From an uncultured Bacteroidota bacterium (lineage in GTDB: Bacteria; Bacteroidota; Bacteroidia; Flavobacteriales; Flavobacteriaceae), in the NCBI GenBank assembly GCA_902560045.1, contig CACEKJ010000002.1, positions 1 to 64,000 on the forward strand: 64,000 bases of DNA. Reading direction: 5' to 3'. Shown piece after piece: positions 1 to 9,642 of the stretch (position 1 is the stretch's first letter; each line of letters opens with the position of its first letter). The notes beneath the pieces are model-generated. The model was not told the DNA's origin. It saw only the letters and a list, made by a program, of their open reading frames with translations, and did no database searches. The translations under genes and the position numbers were made by a program.

Positions 1-612
1 AAAATGCCACCATTCTTTTGAGTAATTTTTAAATCCGTTATTTGTCATGACATTATATAAGATCATTCTGTTATTTTTTTGTGAGTCTGAAATGTTAGGA
101 TAAAAGGTAGACGACCTAATTCCAAAATAATCATATATACTACCCATATCAATTTGTTTCATTGTTGATAAATCTACAAGAGAAACATCCACGGTACTTC
201 CTCTAGAATGTCCTGATTTCTTAGCAATATAACCTTGAGCAAATAGTTGAGATTTGTTAATGTTAGGATAATAAGAGATTTTATTAATAGTATCATTTAG
301 GTCTTTTGACCATTCAAAGAAAAAATCAACAGCTGATTGAGGTCTATAGGCATCAAATAAGATTAGAGAATAGCCAAGCATTTTAAAATCTTTTTGAGCG
401 TTAATGAGTGCTTTTGATGCCTCATTTGATAAGATTGCTGTATTTGATTTGTATCCGCGTACTATTTTTCCAGTGAAATTTGATTTTGTATTATATTTTA
501 AATCAACAATAATACTACTATCAATATCATTTAATCTAATAAAACCTTCTGGTAAATCATCTAACTTAAAAGAAAAAATTGTAATTAATAAAAAGAATAT
601 TAATACTCTCAT
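1..612 (-). CDS. D-alanyl-D-alanine dipeptidase (M15D, VanX/DdpX type), 3'-truncated by window edge
   Basis: Reading from the ATG at 612 to the window edge gives 204 codons with no stop. The product begins with a short hydrophobic signal-like segment (MRVLIFFLLITIFS). It then carries the M15D zinc dipeptidase motifs: DAYRP near residue 98, SGHSRGSTVDV near 140 (His and Asp zinc ligands), and EWWHF at the very end of the visible part (catalytic Glu and third zinc ligand His). The family cleaves D-Ala-D-Ala, here probably in the periplasm for peptidoglycan recycling. Few residues should be missing, because this motif lies near the C-terminus of the family. It is divergent from the DUF5916 gene. 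VanX-type vancomycin resistance is not implied; no vanH or vanA is visible. Confidence 0.85.
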   Translation of the reverse strand, partial: MRVLIFFLLITIFSFKLDDLPEGFIRLNDIDSSIIVDLKYNTKSNFTGKIVRGYKSNTAILSNEASKALINAQKDFKMLGYSLILFDAYRPQSAVDFFFEWSKDLNDTINKISYYPNINKSQLFAQGYIAKKSGHSRGSTVDVSLVDLSTMKQIDMGSIYDYFGIRSSTFYPNISDSQKNNRMILYNVMTNNGFKNYSKEWWHF

Positions 613-655
613 TTTAAAGTTTTGTTAAAGATAAAATTGATATGTAATATTTGTA

Positions 656-663
656 TACTTTTG
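656..663 (+). promoter_or_regulatory. Bacteroidota -7 box for DUF5916 gene
   Basis: TACTTTTG matches the Bacteroidota -7 consensus TAnnTTTG. A TTG lies at 637-639, 16 bases upstream, as a possible -33 element. The predicted transcript would start near 670, which favours the TTG start codon at 679 over the upstream TTG at 622. Confidence 0.5.
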
Positions 664-678
664 TTAAAATTTAATTTT

Positions 679-2895
679 TTGAAAAAAATAATTTATTTAT
701 TACTTCTGCTTTTATCTTTCTCAGTAATATCCCAAACTACAAAAAAAGAACTGTTTGTGAAATACACAACTAATGAAATTATTGTTGATGGAGTTCTTGA
801 TGAATCTGACTGGAGTAAAACGATTGAAGCCTCCGATTTTTATGAACATTTCCCCAACCATAGTTCGCCCACAAAAAACGAAGCTGTAATCAAAGTAATG
901 AATGATGATGATTTTTTATATGTAGGAATTAAAGTTTTTGCATCAACTGAAAATTTAAAAATCAATTCTTTCAGAAGAGATTTTGAAGCTGGAAATTCTG
1001 ATAATATAACTATGATTTTTGACACCTTCAATGACGGTAGTAACGCATTTGTGATTGGTAGTAATCATTACGGAATTCAAAGGGATATGCTGCTGTTTAA
1101 TGGAGGGGGAGGTCTTCAAGATTGGGATATGACATGGGACGTAAAATGGGTTTCAAATTCAAAAATATATGATGATTATTATGTGACGGAATGGAAAATA
1201 CCACTTTCCGCTTTTAAATATAGAGAAGGTGAAACAAAATGGGGTGTAAACTCTTACATGAGAAATACAGAAAATAACACATGGAATTCGTGGAATGAAG
1301 TTCCTGAAAATTTGATGTTTTTTAATTTGGGGTTCACTGGTATTATGAATTTTGAAAAACCTCTAAGAAAATCTAAATCAAAAAAATCCATTATTCCATA
1401 TATAAATTCTATTTCATACAACGATTATGAAAATGTAGAGAATGGGAAAAGTTTTGAATTTGGCGGTGATGCTAAATTTATTATTGATAATTCACTGACT
1501 TTAGATTTAACCGTAAACCCTGATTTTTCTCAAGTAGAAGTTGATCAGCAGGTTACAAACCTTAGTAGATTTGAGGTTACATTACCTGAAAAAAGACAAT
1601 TTTTTATTGAAAATAGCGATCTTTTTTCCGGATTTGGAAATAATAGAGAGGCTAGACCATTTTTTTCTAGAAGAATTGGAATCGCTAAAGATAAAGATGG
1701 AAATAATATAGAGAATAAAATTATAGCAGGACTTAGACTGAGTGGTAAGATTAATAATAATTTAAGGATAGGTTTATTAAATATGCAAACAAGTCAAGAT
1801 ATTGAAAATGAAATTTCAGCTTATAATAATTCAATCATTACTTTACAACAAAAAGTGTTTGACAGATCAAACTTTAATATATTTTTCATAAATCGTGAAG
1901 CCACAGGCGAAAACGAATACCTAGAAGAAAACGATAAATTTAACAGAGTAATTGGTTTTGATTATAACCTCAGATCAAATGATAGTAAATGGGATGGTAA
2001 GTACTATTTTCATAGATCTTATTCTCCAGAGGAAAACGAAAATTCAAATTCATACGGAATAAGTACGTCTTATGAATCAAGAAATTTTGGATTTAGAGCT
2101 GCAGGTTTATACATAGGAGAAGATTACAGATCAGACCTAGGTTATGTAAGACGAAATGATATAATTAAACTTTACCCTGAAATTAGTTACACTATTTGGC
2201 CAGAGAAATCTAAGTTTCTTAATCATAGATTTGAATTAACTCCAGTTTATATATTAAAGCCAGGTTTAAATAATGAAATATCGGATTATTATATAATATC
2301 AAAATTTGATACTTATGGAATAAATAGTGAGAGGATAAATCTTAGTATGTGGAATAACTATACCTATTTATACGAAGATTTTGATCCTACTGGAACCAAT
2401 AATGGTAATCCTTTGCCCGCGAACTCAGAATACTATTATACCAATTTTAATATTTCTTATAATTCAGATTATTCAAAAGATTTTACCTATGAGATTAGGC
2501 CATCATATGGTAAGTTTTACAATGGAACAAAAACTTCTCTCGATATTGAACTTAGCCAAAGAATAAGGCCTAAATTCACAAGTTCGATTGAAATGAAATA
2601 CGATAAAGTTAAATTACCAAAACCATATTCATCTGCAAATATTCTGTTGATTGCTCCGAGATTTGAATTTACATTTTCCAAAAATGTTTATTGGGCTACT
2701 CTTATGCAATACAGCAATCAGAGTGAAAATTTAAGTTTAAATACTAGATTGCAATGGAGATTTGCCCCCCTTTCAGATTTATTTTTAGTTTACAACGATA
2801 ATTACTATACAGATAATAGATACAATAGTATTTTTATTCCAAGAGTAAAAAATAGATCAATTAACCTTAAACTTACTTATTGGCTTGACATTTAA
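679..2895 (+). CDS. DUF5916 family outer-membrane protein with CBM9-like N-terminal domain
   Basis: A signal peptide (KKIIYLLLLLLSFSVISQ) precedes a DOMON/CBM9-like beta-sandwich at about residues 20-220 (EIIVDGVLDESDW, then WDVKWVSNS and EWKIPLSAF). A long C-terminal part follows that looks like a beta-barrel, with alternating polar/aromatic strands and the DUF5916 signature FFIENSDLFSGFG ... PFFSRRIG. The family is common in marine Flavobacteriia; its substrate is unknown, and a role in binding or importing glycans or peptides at the outer membrane is inference. The reading frame extends upstream to a TTG at 622, but I prefer the TTG at 679 because it directly begins the signal peptide and lies just downstream of the -7 box. 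The next gene starts immediately after its stop codon. Confidence 0.8.
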   Translation: MKKIIYLLLLLLSFSVISQTTKKELFVKYTTNEIIVDGVLDESDWSKTIEASDFYEHFPNHSSPTKNEAVIKVMNDDDFLYVGIKVFASTENLKINSFRRDFEAGNSDNITMIFDTFNDGSNAFVIGSNHYGIQRDMLLFNGGGGLQDWDMTWDVKWVSNSKIYDDYYVTEWKIPLSAFKYREGETKWGVNSYMRNTENNTWNSWNEVPENLMFFNLGFTGIMNFEKPLRKSKSKKSIIPYINSISYNDYENVENGKSFEFGGDAKFIIDNSLTLDLTVNPDFSQVEVDQQVTNLSRFEVTLPEKRQFFIENSDLFSGFGNNREARPFFSRRIGIAKDKDGNNIENKIIAGLRLSGKINNNLRIGLLNMQTSQDIENEISAYNNSIITLQQKVFDRSNFNIFFINREATGENEYLEENDKFNRVIGFDYNLRSNDSKWDGKYYFHRSYSPEENENSNSYGISTSYESRNFGFRAAGLYIGEDYRSDLGYVRRNDIIKLYPEISYTIWPEKSKFLNHRFELTPVYILKPGLNNEISDYYIISKFDTYGINSERINLSMWNNYTYLYEDFDPTGTNNGNPLPANSEYYYTNFNISYNSDYSKDFTYEIRPSYGKFYNGTKTSLDIELSQRIRPKFTSSIEMKYDKVKLPKPYSSANILLIAPRFEFTFSKNVYWATLMQYSNQSENLSLNTRLQWRFAPLSDLFLVYNDNYYTDNRYNSIFIPRVKNRSINLKLTYWLDI

Positions 2896-3555
2896 ATGAA
2901 AAAATTTACAATAATCATTTTTGCTATTATATGCTCGTGTTTATCTGACAAAGATGAAATAAATATTAGTGGTGAAATTAAGGGTTTAAACAACTCTTTT
3001 ATTTATTTAATTCAACCTGATAGCAATACATTGTTAGATTCAAGTAAAGTTGTAAATGAAAAATTTGATTTAACCGCATATATAAATGAACCTTTAGAAT
3101 TAGTTCTTAAAATTCAATCAAAAGATTCAGAAAACATCTTTAGTTTTATTTCAGAGCCCTCAGCTAAAATAATATTTACAAGCTCTAAAGAAAAGTTTGA
3201 ATTTAATGGCAAAATAGAAAATTCTGACTTAAACTATGAATTTGAAAAATTAAATGGCCACATTAATCGGTATAATGATATTGATCTCCAAATGCTAGAG
3301 CAACAAATACAGGCATCAATTGAAAATAATACTAAAAAATACGATTCGTTAAATGAAGAAAGGCTTAAAGTTGATCAAAAGAAAATATTATTTATTGTTA
3401 ATTATTGTCTAAATAATAACACAAACATTTTGTCCCCCTACTTGGCGTATAAGTATAAGAACAATATAAACCTTGGTTTTTTAGAAAATATATATCAAAA
3501 TCTCTCTGAAGAAATGAGGGAAACATACTATGGTCGTAAGTTAATTAATCCCTAG
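2896..3555 (+). CDS. DUF4369-type lipoprotein lacking a thioredoxin domain
   Basis: The start abuts the stop of the DUF5916 gene (TAA-ATG), so the two are almost certainly co-transcribed. The N-terminus is a lipoprotein signal with a Cys-rich end (IICSC). The next ~100 residues resemble DUF4369 (ISGEIKGLNNSFIYL ... beta-rich), the domain that usually precedes an AhpC/TSA thioredoxin fold in Bacteroidota. The C-terminal half (about 110-219) is helical and has no CxxC thioredoxin motif, so this looks like a DUF4369-only lipoprotein. Its last 11 bases overlap the 3' end of the convergent cupin gene. Function unknown. Confidence 0.65.
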   Translation: MKKFTIIIFAIICSCLSDKDEINISGEIKGLNNSFIYLIQPDSNTLLDSSKVVNEKFDLTAYINEPLELVLKIQSKDSENIFSFISEPSAKIIFTSSKEKFEFNGKIENSDLNYEFEKLNGHINRYNDIDLQMLEQQIQASIENNTKKYDSLNEERLKVDQKKILFIVNYCLNNNTNILSPYLAYKYKNNINLGFLENIYQNLSEEMRETYYGRKLINP

Positions 3556-4024
3556 AATAATCATCTTGAAGACGAATAATATCGTCTTCGTTTGAAGGGT
3601 TATTTTTATCTGTATGAATCCATATTTCAGAAACAATTCCAGGCTTTGATAGGCCAACTAGTCGATGTCTCTCTTCTTTATCAAATTGAATCAAGTCTCC
3701 TTCACTGTGAATAAACATTTCGTTTTCATTATCATCACTTGATCTAACTACACCAACAGGATTTTTATAAACTTTCCAAATTTCTTTTCTTCTGTAATGA
3801 TATTGCCATGATAACCTTGAATTTGGATTTACAATTAAGATCTTAGGGCTTACCCTGCCCTCAATTTTATATAGGTCTTTAGAAATGAATTCGTTTATAA
3901 ATTTTTCAGACTGTAACTCGTTGATTAAAAGAAAACCACCCCATGGTCTATCAAAATCATATCCTACAATTTCGTAACCCTTAGATTCAATTTCATTTTT
4001 GACAGAAAGAAATATATTATTCAT
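3545..4024 (-). CDS. cupin-fold protein, mannose-6-phosphate isomerase type II-like
   Basis: A 159-residue single cupin barrel. RPWGGFLLI near the start resembles the entry of type II phosphomannose isomerase domains. The metal-site segments are WQYHYRRKEIWKV (about 75-87) and HSEGDLIQFDKEERHRL (about 106-122). Stand-alone versions are common in Flavobacteriia and are annotated as mannose-6-phosphate or phosphoheptose isomerase. The substrate cannot be settled from sequence. It lies 2 bases downstream of the PTPS-like gene in the same direction, so the group idi-PTPS-cupin is probably one transcript. Confidence 0.7.
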   Translation of the reverse strand: MNNIFLSVKNEIESKGYEIVGYDFDRPWGGFLLINELQSEKFINEFISKDLYKIEGRVSPKILIVNPNSRLSWQYHYRRKEIWKVYKNPVGVVRSSDDNENEMFIHSEGDLIQFDKEERHRLVGLSKPGIVSEIWIHTDKNNPSNEDDIIRLQDDYSRD

Positions 4025-4026
4025 AT

Positions 4027-4437
4027 TTAATTTGAAGGATATTTTACAAAATTTCTTGGTGTCTCGTATAATGTAACTGAGATATCCAATTCGTTTGAAA
4101 TCTTATTTCTTAGAAGGCTATAAATATATATACATATATTTTCAGCAGATGGGATTATATCAGCAAAATATTCAACATCTAAGTTTAAATTCTTGTGATC
4201 TAACCTTTCTTCAACTTCATCTTTTATAATTTTTTTTAAAATACCCATGTCAATAACATATCCAGTTTCAGGATTAATTTTTCCGGTAACACTTACTATC
4301 ATTTCGTAATTATGACCATGATAATTTGAGTTATTACATTTACCAAATACAGATTCATTTTTTTCATCAGACCAATTTTTATTAAATAATCTGTGGGCAG
4401 CATTAAAATGTGCTTTTCTGCTTACTGTAACTTCCAT
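4027..4437 (-). CDS. queD: 6-pyruvoyl-tetrahydropterin synthase / 6-carboxytetrahydropterin synthase (PTPS/QueD) family
   Basis: A T-fold enzyme acting on dihydroneopterin triphosphate. Visible motifs are AHFNAAHR (first zinc His), CNNSNYHGHNY (catalytic Cys and the HxH zinc ligands), the Asp of VIDMGILK, LDHKNLN and the terminal substrate-anchoring Glu in LYETPRN. The Cys-to-HGH spacing is CxxxxxHGH, like animal-type PTPS, rather than CxxxHGH as in E. coli QueD, so the exact reaction (queuosine precursor or pterin) is uncertain. The gene overlaps the end of idi by 16 bases, and the cupin gene follows directly. The symbol reflects the family only. Confidence 0.8.
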   Translation of the reverse strand: MEVTVSRKAHFNAAHRLFNKNWSDEKNESVFGKCNNSNYHGHNYEMIVSVTGKINPETGYVIDMGILKKIIKDEVEERLDHKNLNLDVEYFADIIPSAENICIYIYSLLRNKISNELDISVTLYETPRNFVKYPSN

Positions 4438-4952
4438 TTTTTTAAACTTTCTGAATATTTATTAATTATAATTTTGAACCAGGCTGTATATTTTTCAGGA
4501 TTTTTTTCGATATCAATACATAATTCATCAATTGAAATCCATTTCCATTCATCAACTTCATCAGGATTAATCTTTGGAATTCCATTGTAAACACCTAACA
4601 AAATATGATCAAACTCATGTTCAATTAAACCATTTGAAAAAGAAACGTGATAAATAAAAGAGTCAAAATCATAAAGATTGGTAACAAAACCCATTTCTTC
4701 TTTTAATCTTCTTTTACCTGCTGATATGTTATTTTCTTTTTCTCTCTGATGACTACAGCAAGTATTAGACCAAAGTTTTGGAGTGTGATATTTTGTGGAT
4801 GCTCTTTTTTGTAACATAATTTCACCACTACTATTGAATATGATTACGGAAAAAGCTCTATGCAAAACCCCCTTGAGATGAGCTTCCATCTTGGGCATTA
4901 GACCAATCTGATTATTTTTTTGGTCAACTAAAACTACCTTTTCTTCCTGCAT
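4422..4952 (-). CDS. idi: isopentenyl-diphosphate delta-isomerase, type 1
   Basis: Interconverts isopentenyl and dimethylallyl diphosphate in the cytoplasm, supplying prenyl units for quinones and for the carotenoid that feeds retinal synthesis. The Nudix-like fold is clear. TCCSHQR holds the catalytic Cys (about residue 68), the Nudix-type helix lies around KRRLKEEMG, the metal-binding EHEFDHIL contains the catalytic Glu region, and DEVDEWKWIS follows. 176 residues is normal. It overlaps the downstream PTPS-like gene by 16 bases. The proteorhodopsin and blh genes elsewhere in the window also depend on isoprenoid supply. Confidence 0.93.
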   Translation of the reverse strand: MQEEKVVLVDQKNNQIGLMPKMEAHLKGVLHRAFSVIIFNSSGEIMLQKRASTKYHTPKLWSNTCCSHQREKENNISAGKRRLKEEMGFVTNLYDFDSFIYHVSFSNGLIEHEFDHILLGVYNGIPKINPDEVDEWKWISIDELCIDIEKNPEKYTAWFKIIINKYSESLKKWKLQ

Positions 4953-4993
4953 AAATCAAAAGTAGGAATGGAAAATGAATAAACCTAATAAAT

Positions 4994-5308
4994 TTATGCT
5001 TTGCCAGTTGGCCCAAAATTCATTTGAAATTTAGGATTATCATAATCCTTTATAGAGCCAAAGTTATCTTCAAATCTTTTTATATTATCATTTAGAGCCT
5101 TAGAAAGCTTTTTAGCATGTTGAGGTGTAATAATAATTCTGGACTTAACCTTATTTTTTGGTGAACCAGGCATGATTGAGATAAAATCAATAACAAATTC
5201 TGAAACAGAATGGTTTATTATAGCTAGGTTAGAATAGGTACCCTCAGCTATTTTTTCATCTAATTCGATATTAATTTTTCCTTTGTTATCTTTTTTTTTA
5301 TTCATCAA
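4994..5308 (-). CDS. DUF3467 protein downstream of rpoC
   Basis: A 104-residue soluble protein with the DUF3467 pattern: an N-terminal beta segment (EGTYSNLAIINHSVSEFVIDF), then PGSPKNKVKSRIIITPQHAKKL and a C-terminal helix ending in FGSI. It starts 5 bases after the rpoC stop in the same direction, so it belongs to the rpoBC transcript. In Bacteroidota the family is often found just after rpoC, which suggests but does not prove a transcription-linked role. Biochemical function is unknown. Confidence 0.8.
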   Translation of the reverse strand: MMNKKKDNKGKINIELDEKIAEGTYSNLAIINHSVSEFVIDFISIMPGSPKNKVKSRIIITPQHAKKLSKALNDNIKRFEDNFGSIKDYDNPKFQMNFGPTGKA

Positions 5309-5313
5309 AATTA

Positions 5314-8300
5314 TTAATTAGTGTTTAATTCCTCTTCTCCTAAACTTGCATCCATTAGTTCATCGTAGCTTTCTTTAGATCCAACCAAAATATCATCGTA
5401 TTTTCTTAGTCCTGTTCCAGCTGGAATTCTATGACCAACAATCACATTTTCTTTTAAGCCATCTAAATTATCAACTCTAGCATTAACAGCAGATTCATTT
5501 AGAACTTTGGTTGTTTCCTGGAATGAAGCTGCAGAAATAAACGACTTGGTCTGTAAAGAAGCCTTAGTAATTCCTTGTAGCATTGGAGTAGCAGTAGCAG
5601 GTCGAGCATCTCTAGCAACCAAAAGATTCTTATCTTCTCTTCTTAAAATAGAATTTTCATCTCTGAAATCTCTAGATGAAATAATTTGACCTACTTTATA
5701 AGTTTCAGAATCTCCAGCATCTTCAACAATTTTCTTACCGTAAATACTATCATTTTCTTCAATAAAATCAGACTTATGAATAAGCTGATCTTGTAAGAAA
5801 ATAGTATCTCCAGAGTCTTTAATTTTTACCTTTCTCATCATTTGTCTAACAACTACTTCAAAATGCTTATCGTTAATTTTAACTCCTTGCAATCTATAAA
5901 CCTCTTGAACTTCATTAACCAAATATTGTTGAACAGCAGAAGGACCTTTTATATTTAAAATGTCATTTGGCGTAATAGAACCTTCAGACATTGGAGTCCC
6001 TGCTTTAACAAAATCATTTTCTTGAACTAGAATTTGATTAGATAATTTAATAAGGTATTTTCTTATTTCACCCGTTTTAGCTTCAATTATTATTTCTCTG
6101 TTACCTCTTTTAATTTTACCAAATGATACAACTCCATCTATTTCACTAACAATTGCAGGATTTGAAGGATTTCTTGCTTCAAATAATTCTGTAACTCTAG
6201 GAAGACCACCAGTAATATCACCTGTTTTAGCAGATTTTCTTGGGATTTTAACTAATATTTTACCCAAATCAATTTTATCACCATCATTAACAACAAGGTG
6301 AGCACCAACAGGTAAATTATACGATCTAATTATCTCATCTTTTGAATTTTTAACGAGTAATGTAGGAATCATTTTTTTATTTCTTGATTCAATGATTACT
6401 TTCTCTTGGAATCCTGTTTGCTCATCAATTTCTACTTCATAGGTTAAACCTTGTTCAATATTTTCATAACTAATTTTACCTGCAAAATCAGAAATAATAA
6501 CTCCATTGTAAGGATCCCACTCACATATTAATGTGCCTTTTTTAATTTTCTTTTTACCCTTTACATAAAGGAATGAACCATAAGGAATGTTATTTGTGCT
6601 CAATGTTAGTCCTGTATTTGGATCAGAAATTTTTATTTCAGAAGTTCTTGAAATAACTATTTCAACATCATCACCATCATTGTTTTTCCCTTTAACTGTC
6701 TTAAGGTCTTCGATTTCAATATTTCCGTCAAACTTGGAAGTTACACTGTTTTCTTCAGAAATATTTCCTGCAATACCCCCAACATGGAATGTTCTAAGAG
6801 TCAGCTGGGTACCAGGCTCACCAATTGACTGAGCTGCAACTACTCCAACAGCTTCTCCCATTTGAACATTTTTGCCTGTAGCCAGGTTTCTTCCATAACA
6901 TTTTGCACAAATACCTCTTTTTGTTTCACAAGTCAATGGAGACCTAACTTCAACAGTATCAACAGATGAATTTTCAATATTTCTAGAAATTTCATCATTG
7001 ATTAAATCTCCTGATTTGACAAGAAGATCTCCGGTAATCGGATCATATACGTCGTGTAAGGAAGTTCTTCCAACAATTCTAGCACCTAACTTTTCTACAA
7101 CCTCTTCATTCTTTTTCAAAGCTGAAACTGATATTCCTCTTAAAGTACCACAATCTTCTTCGGTAACAATCACATCTTGAGAAACATCAACAAGTCTTCT
7201 AGTAAGGTATCCAGCATCTGCAGTTTTTAATGCAGTATCAGCTAGACCTTTTCTAGCTCCGTGAGTTGAAATAAAATACTCTAAAATTGAAAGGCCTTCT
7301 TTAAAGTTTGAAAGAATTGGATTTTCGATAATTTCACCACCACCAGCTGTAGATTTTTTAGGTTTGGCCATTAGACCTCTCATTCCTGTAAGCTGTCTAA
7401 TCTGTTCTTTGGATCCTCTCGCACCAGAGTCTAGCATCATATATACAGAATTAAAGCCTTGTTGGTCTTCTCTAATTCTTTTCATGGAAAGCTCTGTAAG
7501 TTCTGCATTGGTAGATGTCCAAATGTCAATAACCTGATTGTATCTTTCATTATTTGTAATTAGACCCATATTATAATTTGACTTAATTACATCTACTTGC
7601 TTGTTAGCATGATTAATCATTTCAAATTTTTCTTTAGGTATAATGATATCCCCTAAACTAAATGAAAGCCCACCTTGGAAGGCAAACTTATATCCTAAGG
7701 TTTTTATTTCATCAAGGAATTCAGCTGTTTCTGGGACGCTCGTCAACTTGAGTATTTCACCAATAATATCACGCAATGATTTCTTGGTAAGGACTTCATT
7801 TATGTATCCAGCAGCCTCAGGAACCTTTTCATTAAATAAAACTCTTCCAACCGTAGTGTCAACAATTTTATCTACTAAATTATTTTTTGAATCAAAATCT
7901 TTTGTTTTAACCTTTATGGTAGCATTCAAATCTACTTTTTTCTCATTGTATGCTATAACAACCTCTTCAGGGGAATAAAAAGTCAATCCCTCTCCAAGTA
8001 CTGTAATATTTTTGTCAGAAATCTTCTGTTTAGTCATGTAATATAAACCTAAAACCATATCCTGAGATGGAACAGTAATAGGTGATCCATTTGCTGGATT
8101 AAGAATATTATGTGACGCTAACATTAAAAGTTGAGCCTCTAAAATAGCTTCTGGACCCAGTGGTAAATGAACTGCCATTTGATCTCCATCAAAATCCGCA
8201 TTAAAGGCTGTACATACTAACGGGTGTAACTGTATTGCCTTACCTTCAATTAATTTTGGTTGAAAAGCTTGAATACCGAGTCTGTGCAAAGTTGGCGCTC

Positions 8301-9622
8301 TATTTAAAAGAACAGGATGCCCTCTTAAAACATTTTCTAAGATATCCCATACTACAGGATCTCTTCTATCTATGATTTTTCTGGCAGATTTAACAGTTTT
8401 AACTATTCCTCTTTCCATTAATTTTCTAATGATGAATGGCTTATATAACTCAGCTGCCATATTTTTTTGGAAGGCCACATTCAAAAAGTTTTAAATCTGG
8501 ACCTACAACGATTACAGATCTAGCGGAATAATCAACTCTTTTTCCAAGTAAATTTTGTCTAAATCTACCTTGCTTTCCCTTAAGAGAGTCGGATAAAGAT
8601 TTTAATGGTCTGTTGGATTCGGTTTTTACAGCCGACGATTTTCTGGTATTGTCAAAAAGGGAATCAACAGATTCTTGAAGCATTCTTTTCTCGTTTCTCA
8701 AAATAACTTCAGGTGCTTTAATTTCAATCAATCTTTTAAGCCTATTGTTTCTGATGATTACTCTTCTGTATAAATCATTTAAATCAGAAGTTGCAAACCT
8801 TCCTCCATCCAGTGGTACTAAGGGTCTTAGTTCAGGTGGGATTACAGGAATTGCTTTCATAATCATCCATTCCGGCAAATTCTCTCTGTTAAGATTTCCT
8901 TCTCTAAAAGACTCAACAACTTGAAGTCTTTTTAATGCTTCTGTTTTTCTTTGTTTTGAAGTTTCGTTATTAGCTTTATCTCTAAGCTCATAAGAAAGTT
9001 CATCTAAATTTATTCTAGATAGAAGTTCAATTAGACAATCTGCACCCATCTTAGCAATAAACTTTTCTGGATCACTGTCATCTAAGTACATATTTTCCTG
9101 CGGTAGGGATTCCAAAACATTTAAATATTCCTCCTCAGTTAAAAAGTCCATTTTATTTAATGGTTCACCTTCAATATTTTTTGCATTACCAGCTTGAATT
9201 ACAACATATCTTTCATAATATATGATCATATCAAGTTTTTTAGAAGGAAGTCCTAAAAGATATCCAATCTTGTTAGGTAAAGATCTGAAGTACCATATAT
9301 GAGCTACCGGTACAACTAAATTAATGTGTCCAATTCTGTCCCTTCTAACCTTCTTCTCAGTTACTTCAACACCACATCTGTCACAAACAATCCCTTTGTA
9401 TCTTATTCTCTTATACTTACCACATGCACACTCATAATCTCTTACGGGTCCAAAAATTCTTTCACAGAATAAACCGTCTCTTTCAGGCTTGTGAGTTCTA
9501 TAATTAATAGTCTCAGGTTTTAAAACCTCACCTCTAGAGGCAGATAATATAGATTCAGGAGATCCTAAACCAATTGAGATTTTATTAAATTTTATTGCAG
9601 TATTATCTTTTTTTCTACGCAT
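5314..9622 (-). CDS. rpoC: RNA polymerase beta' subunit, reading frame broken by a +1 homopolymer shift
   Basis: The gene appears as two overlapping frames. 9622 to 8450 encodes the N-terminal 387 or so residues (zinc-finger [20 protein letters not shown], rudder/lid region, [17 protein letters not shown]). 8484 to 5314 encodes the rest, starting in effect at MAAELYKPF and containing the catalytic NADFDGDQ, trigger-loop region and C-terminal Cys-type zinc site. The break is at an A7 run in the coding strand (T7 at 8462-8468). Removing one A gives a seamless ...GLPKNMAAEL... junction and a polypeptide of about 1435 residues, the normal size for Flavobacteriia. The first frame ends at 8450 after three out-of-frame residues. 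This is either an assembly error or slippage. It sits 20 bases after rpoB in the same operon. Confidence 0.95.
8462..8468 (-). other. A7 homopolymer at the rpoC frame break
   Basis: The coding strand reads CC-A7-TATGG. With seven A residues the upstream frame runs into TGA at 8450-8452; with six it continues as CCA AAA AAT ATG GCA (P-K-N-M-A) into the downstream frame. Conserved protein sequence on both sides shows that the change is confined to this run. Confidence 0.9.
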
Positions 9623-9642
9623 AACTTGAGTATAATATTTTT

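Noticed and set aside
404..628. A plus-strand 74-codon frame
   Set aside because: It is the antisense shadow of the D-Ala-D-Ala dipeptidase on the minus strand, which has the catalytic motifs.
622..678. Upstream TTG start at 622 for the DUF5916 gene
   Set aside because: It precedes the promoter -7 box at 656-663 and adds residues before the signal peptide; the TTG at 679 fits better.
8450..8484. Reading the rpoC split as a natural two-gene rpoC (as in some cyanobacteria or Helicobacter rpoB-C fusions)
   Set aside because: The junction lies inside a conserved segment, the frames overlap with out-of-frame tails, and a one-base change joins them; no start signal precedes the second part.
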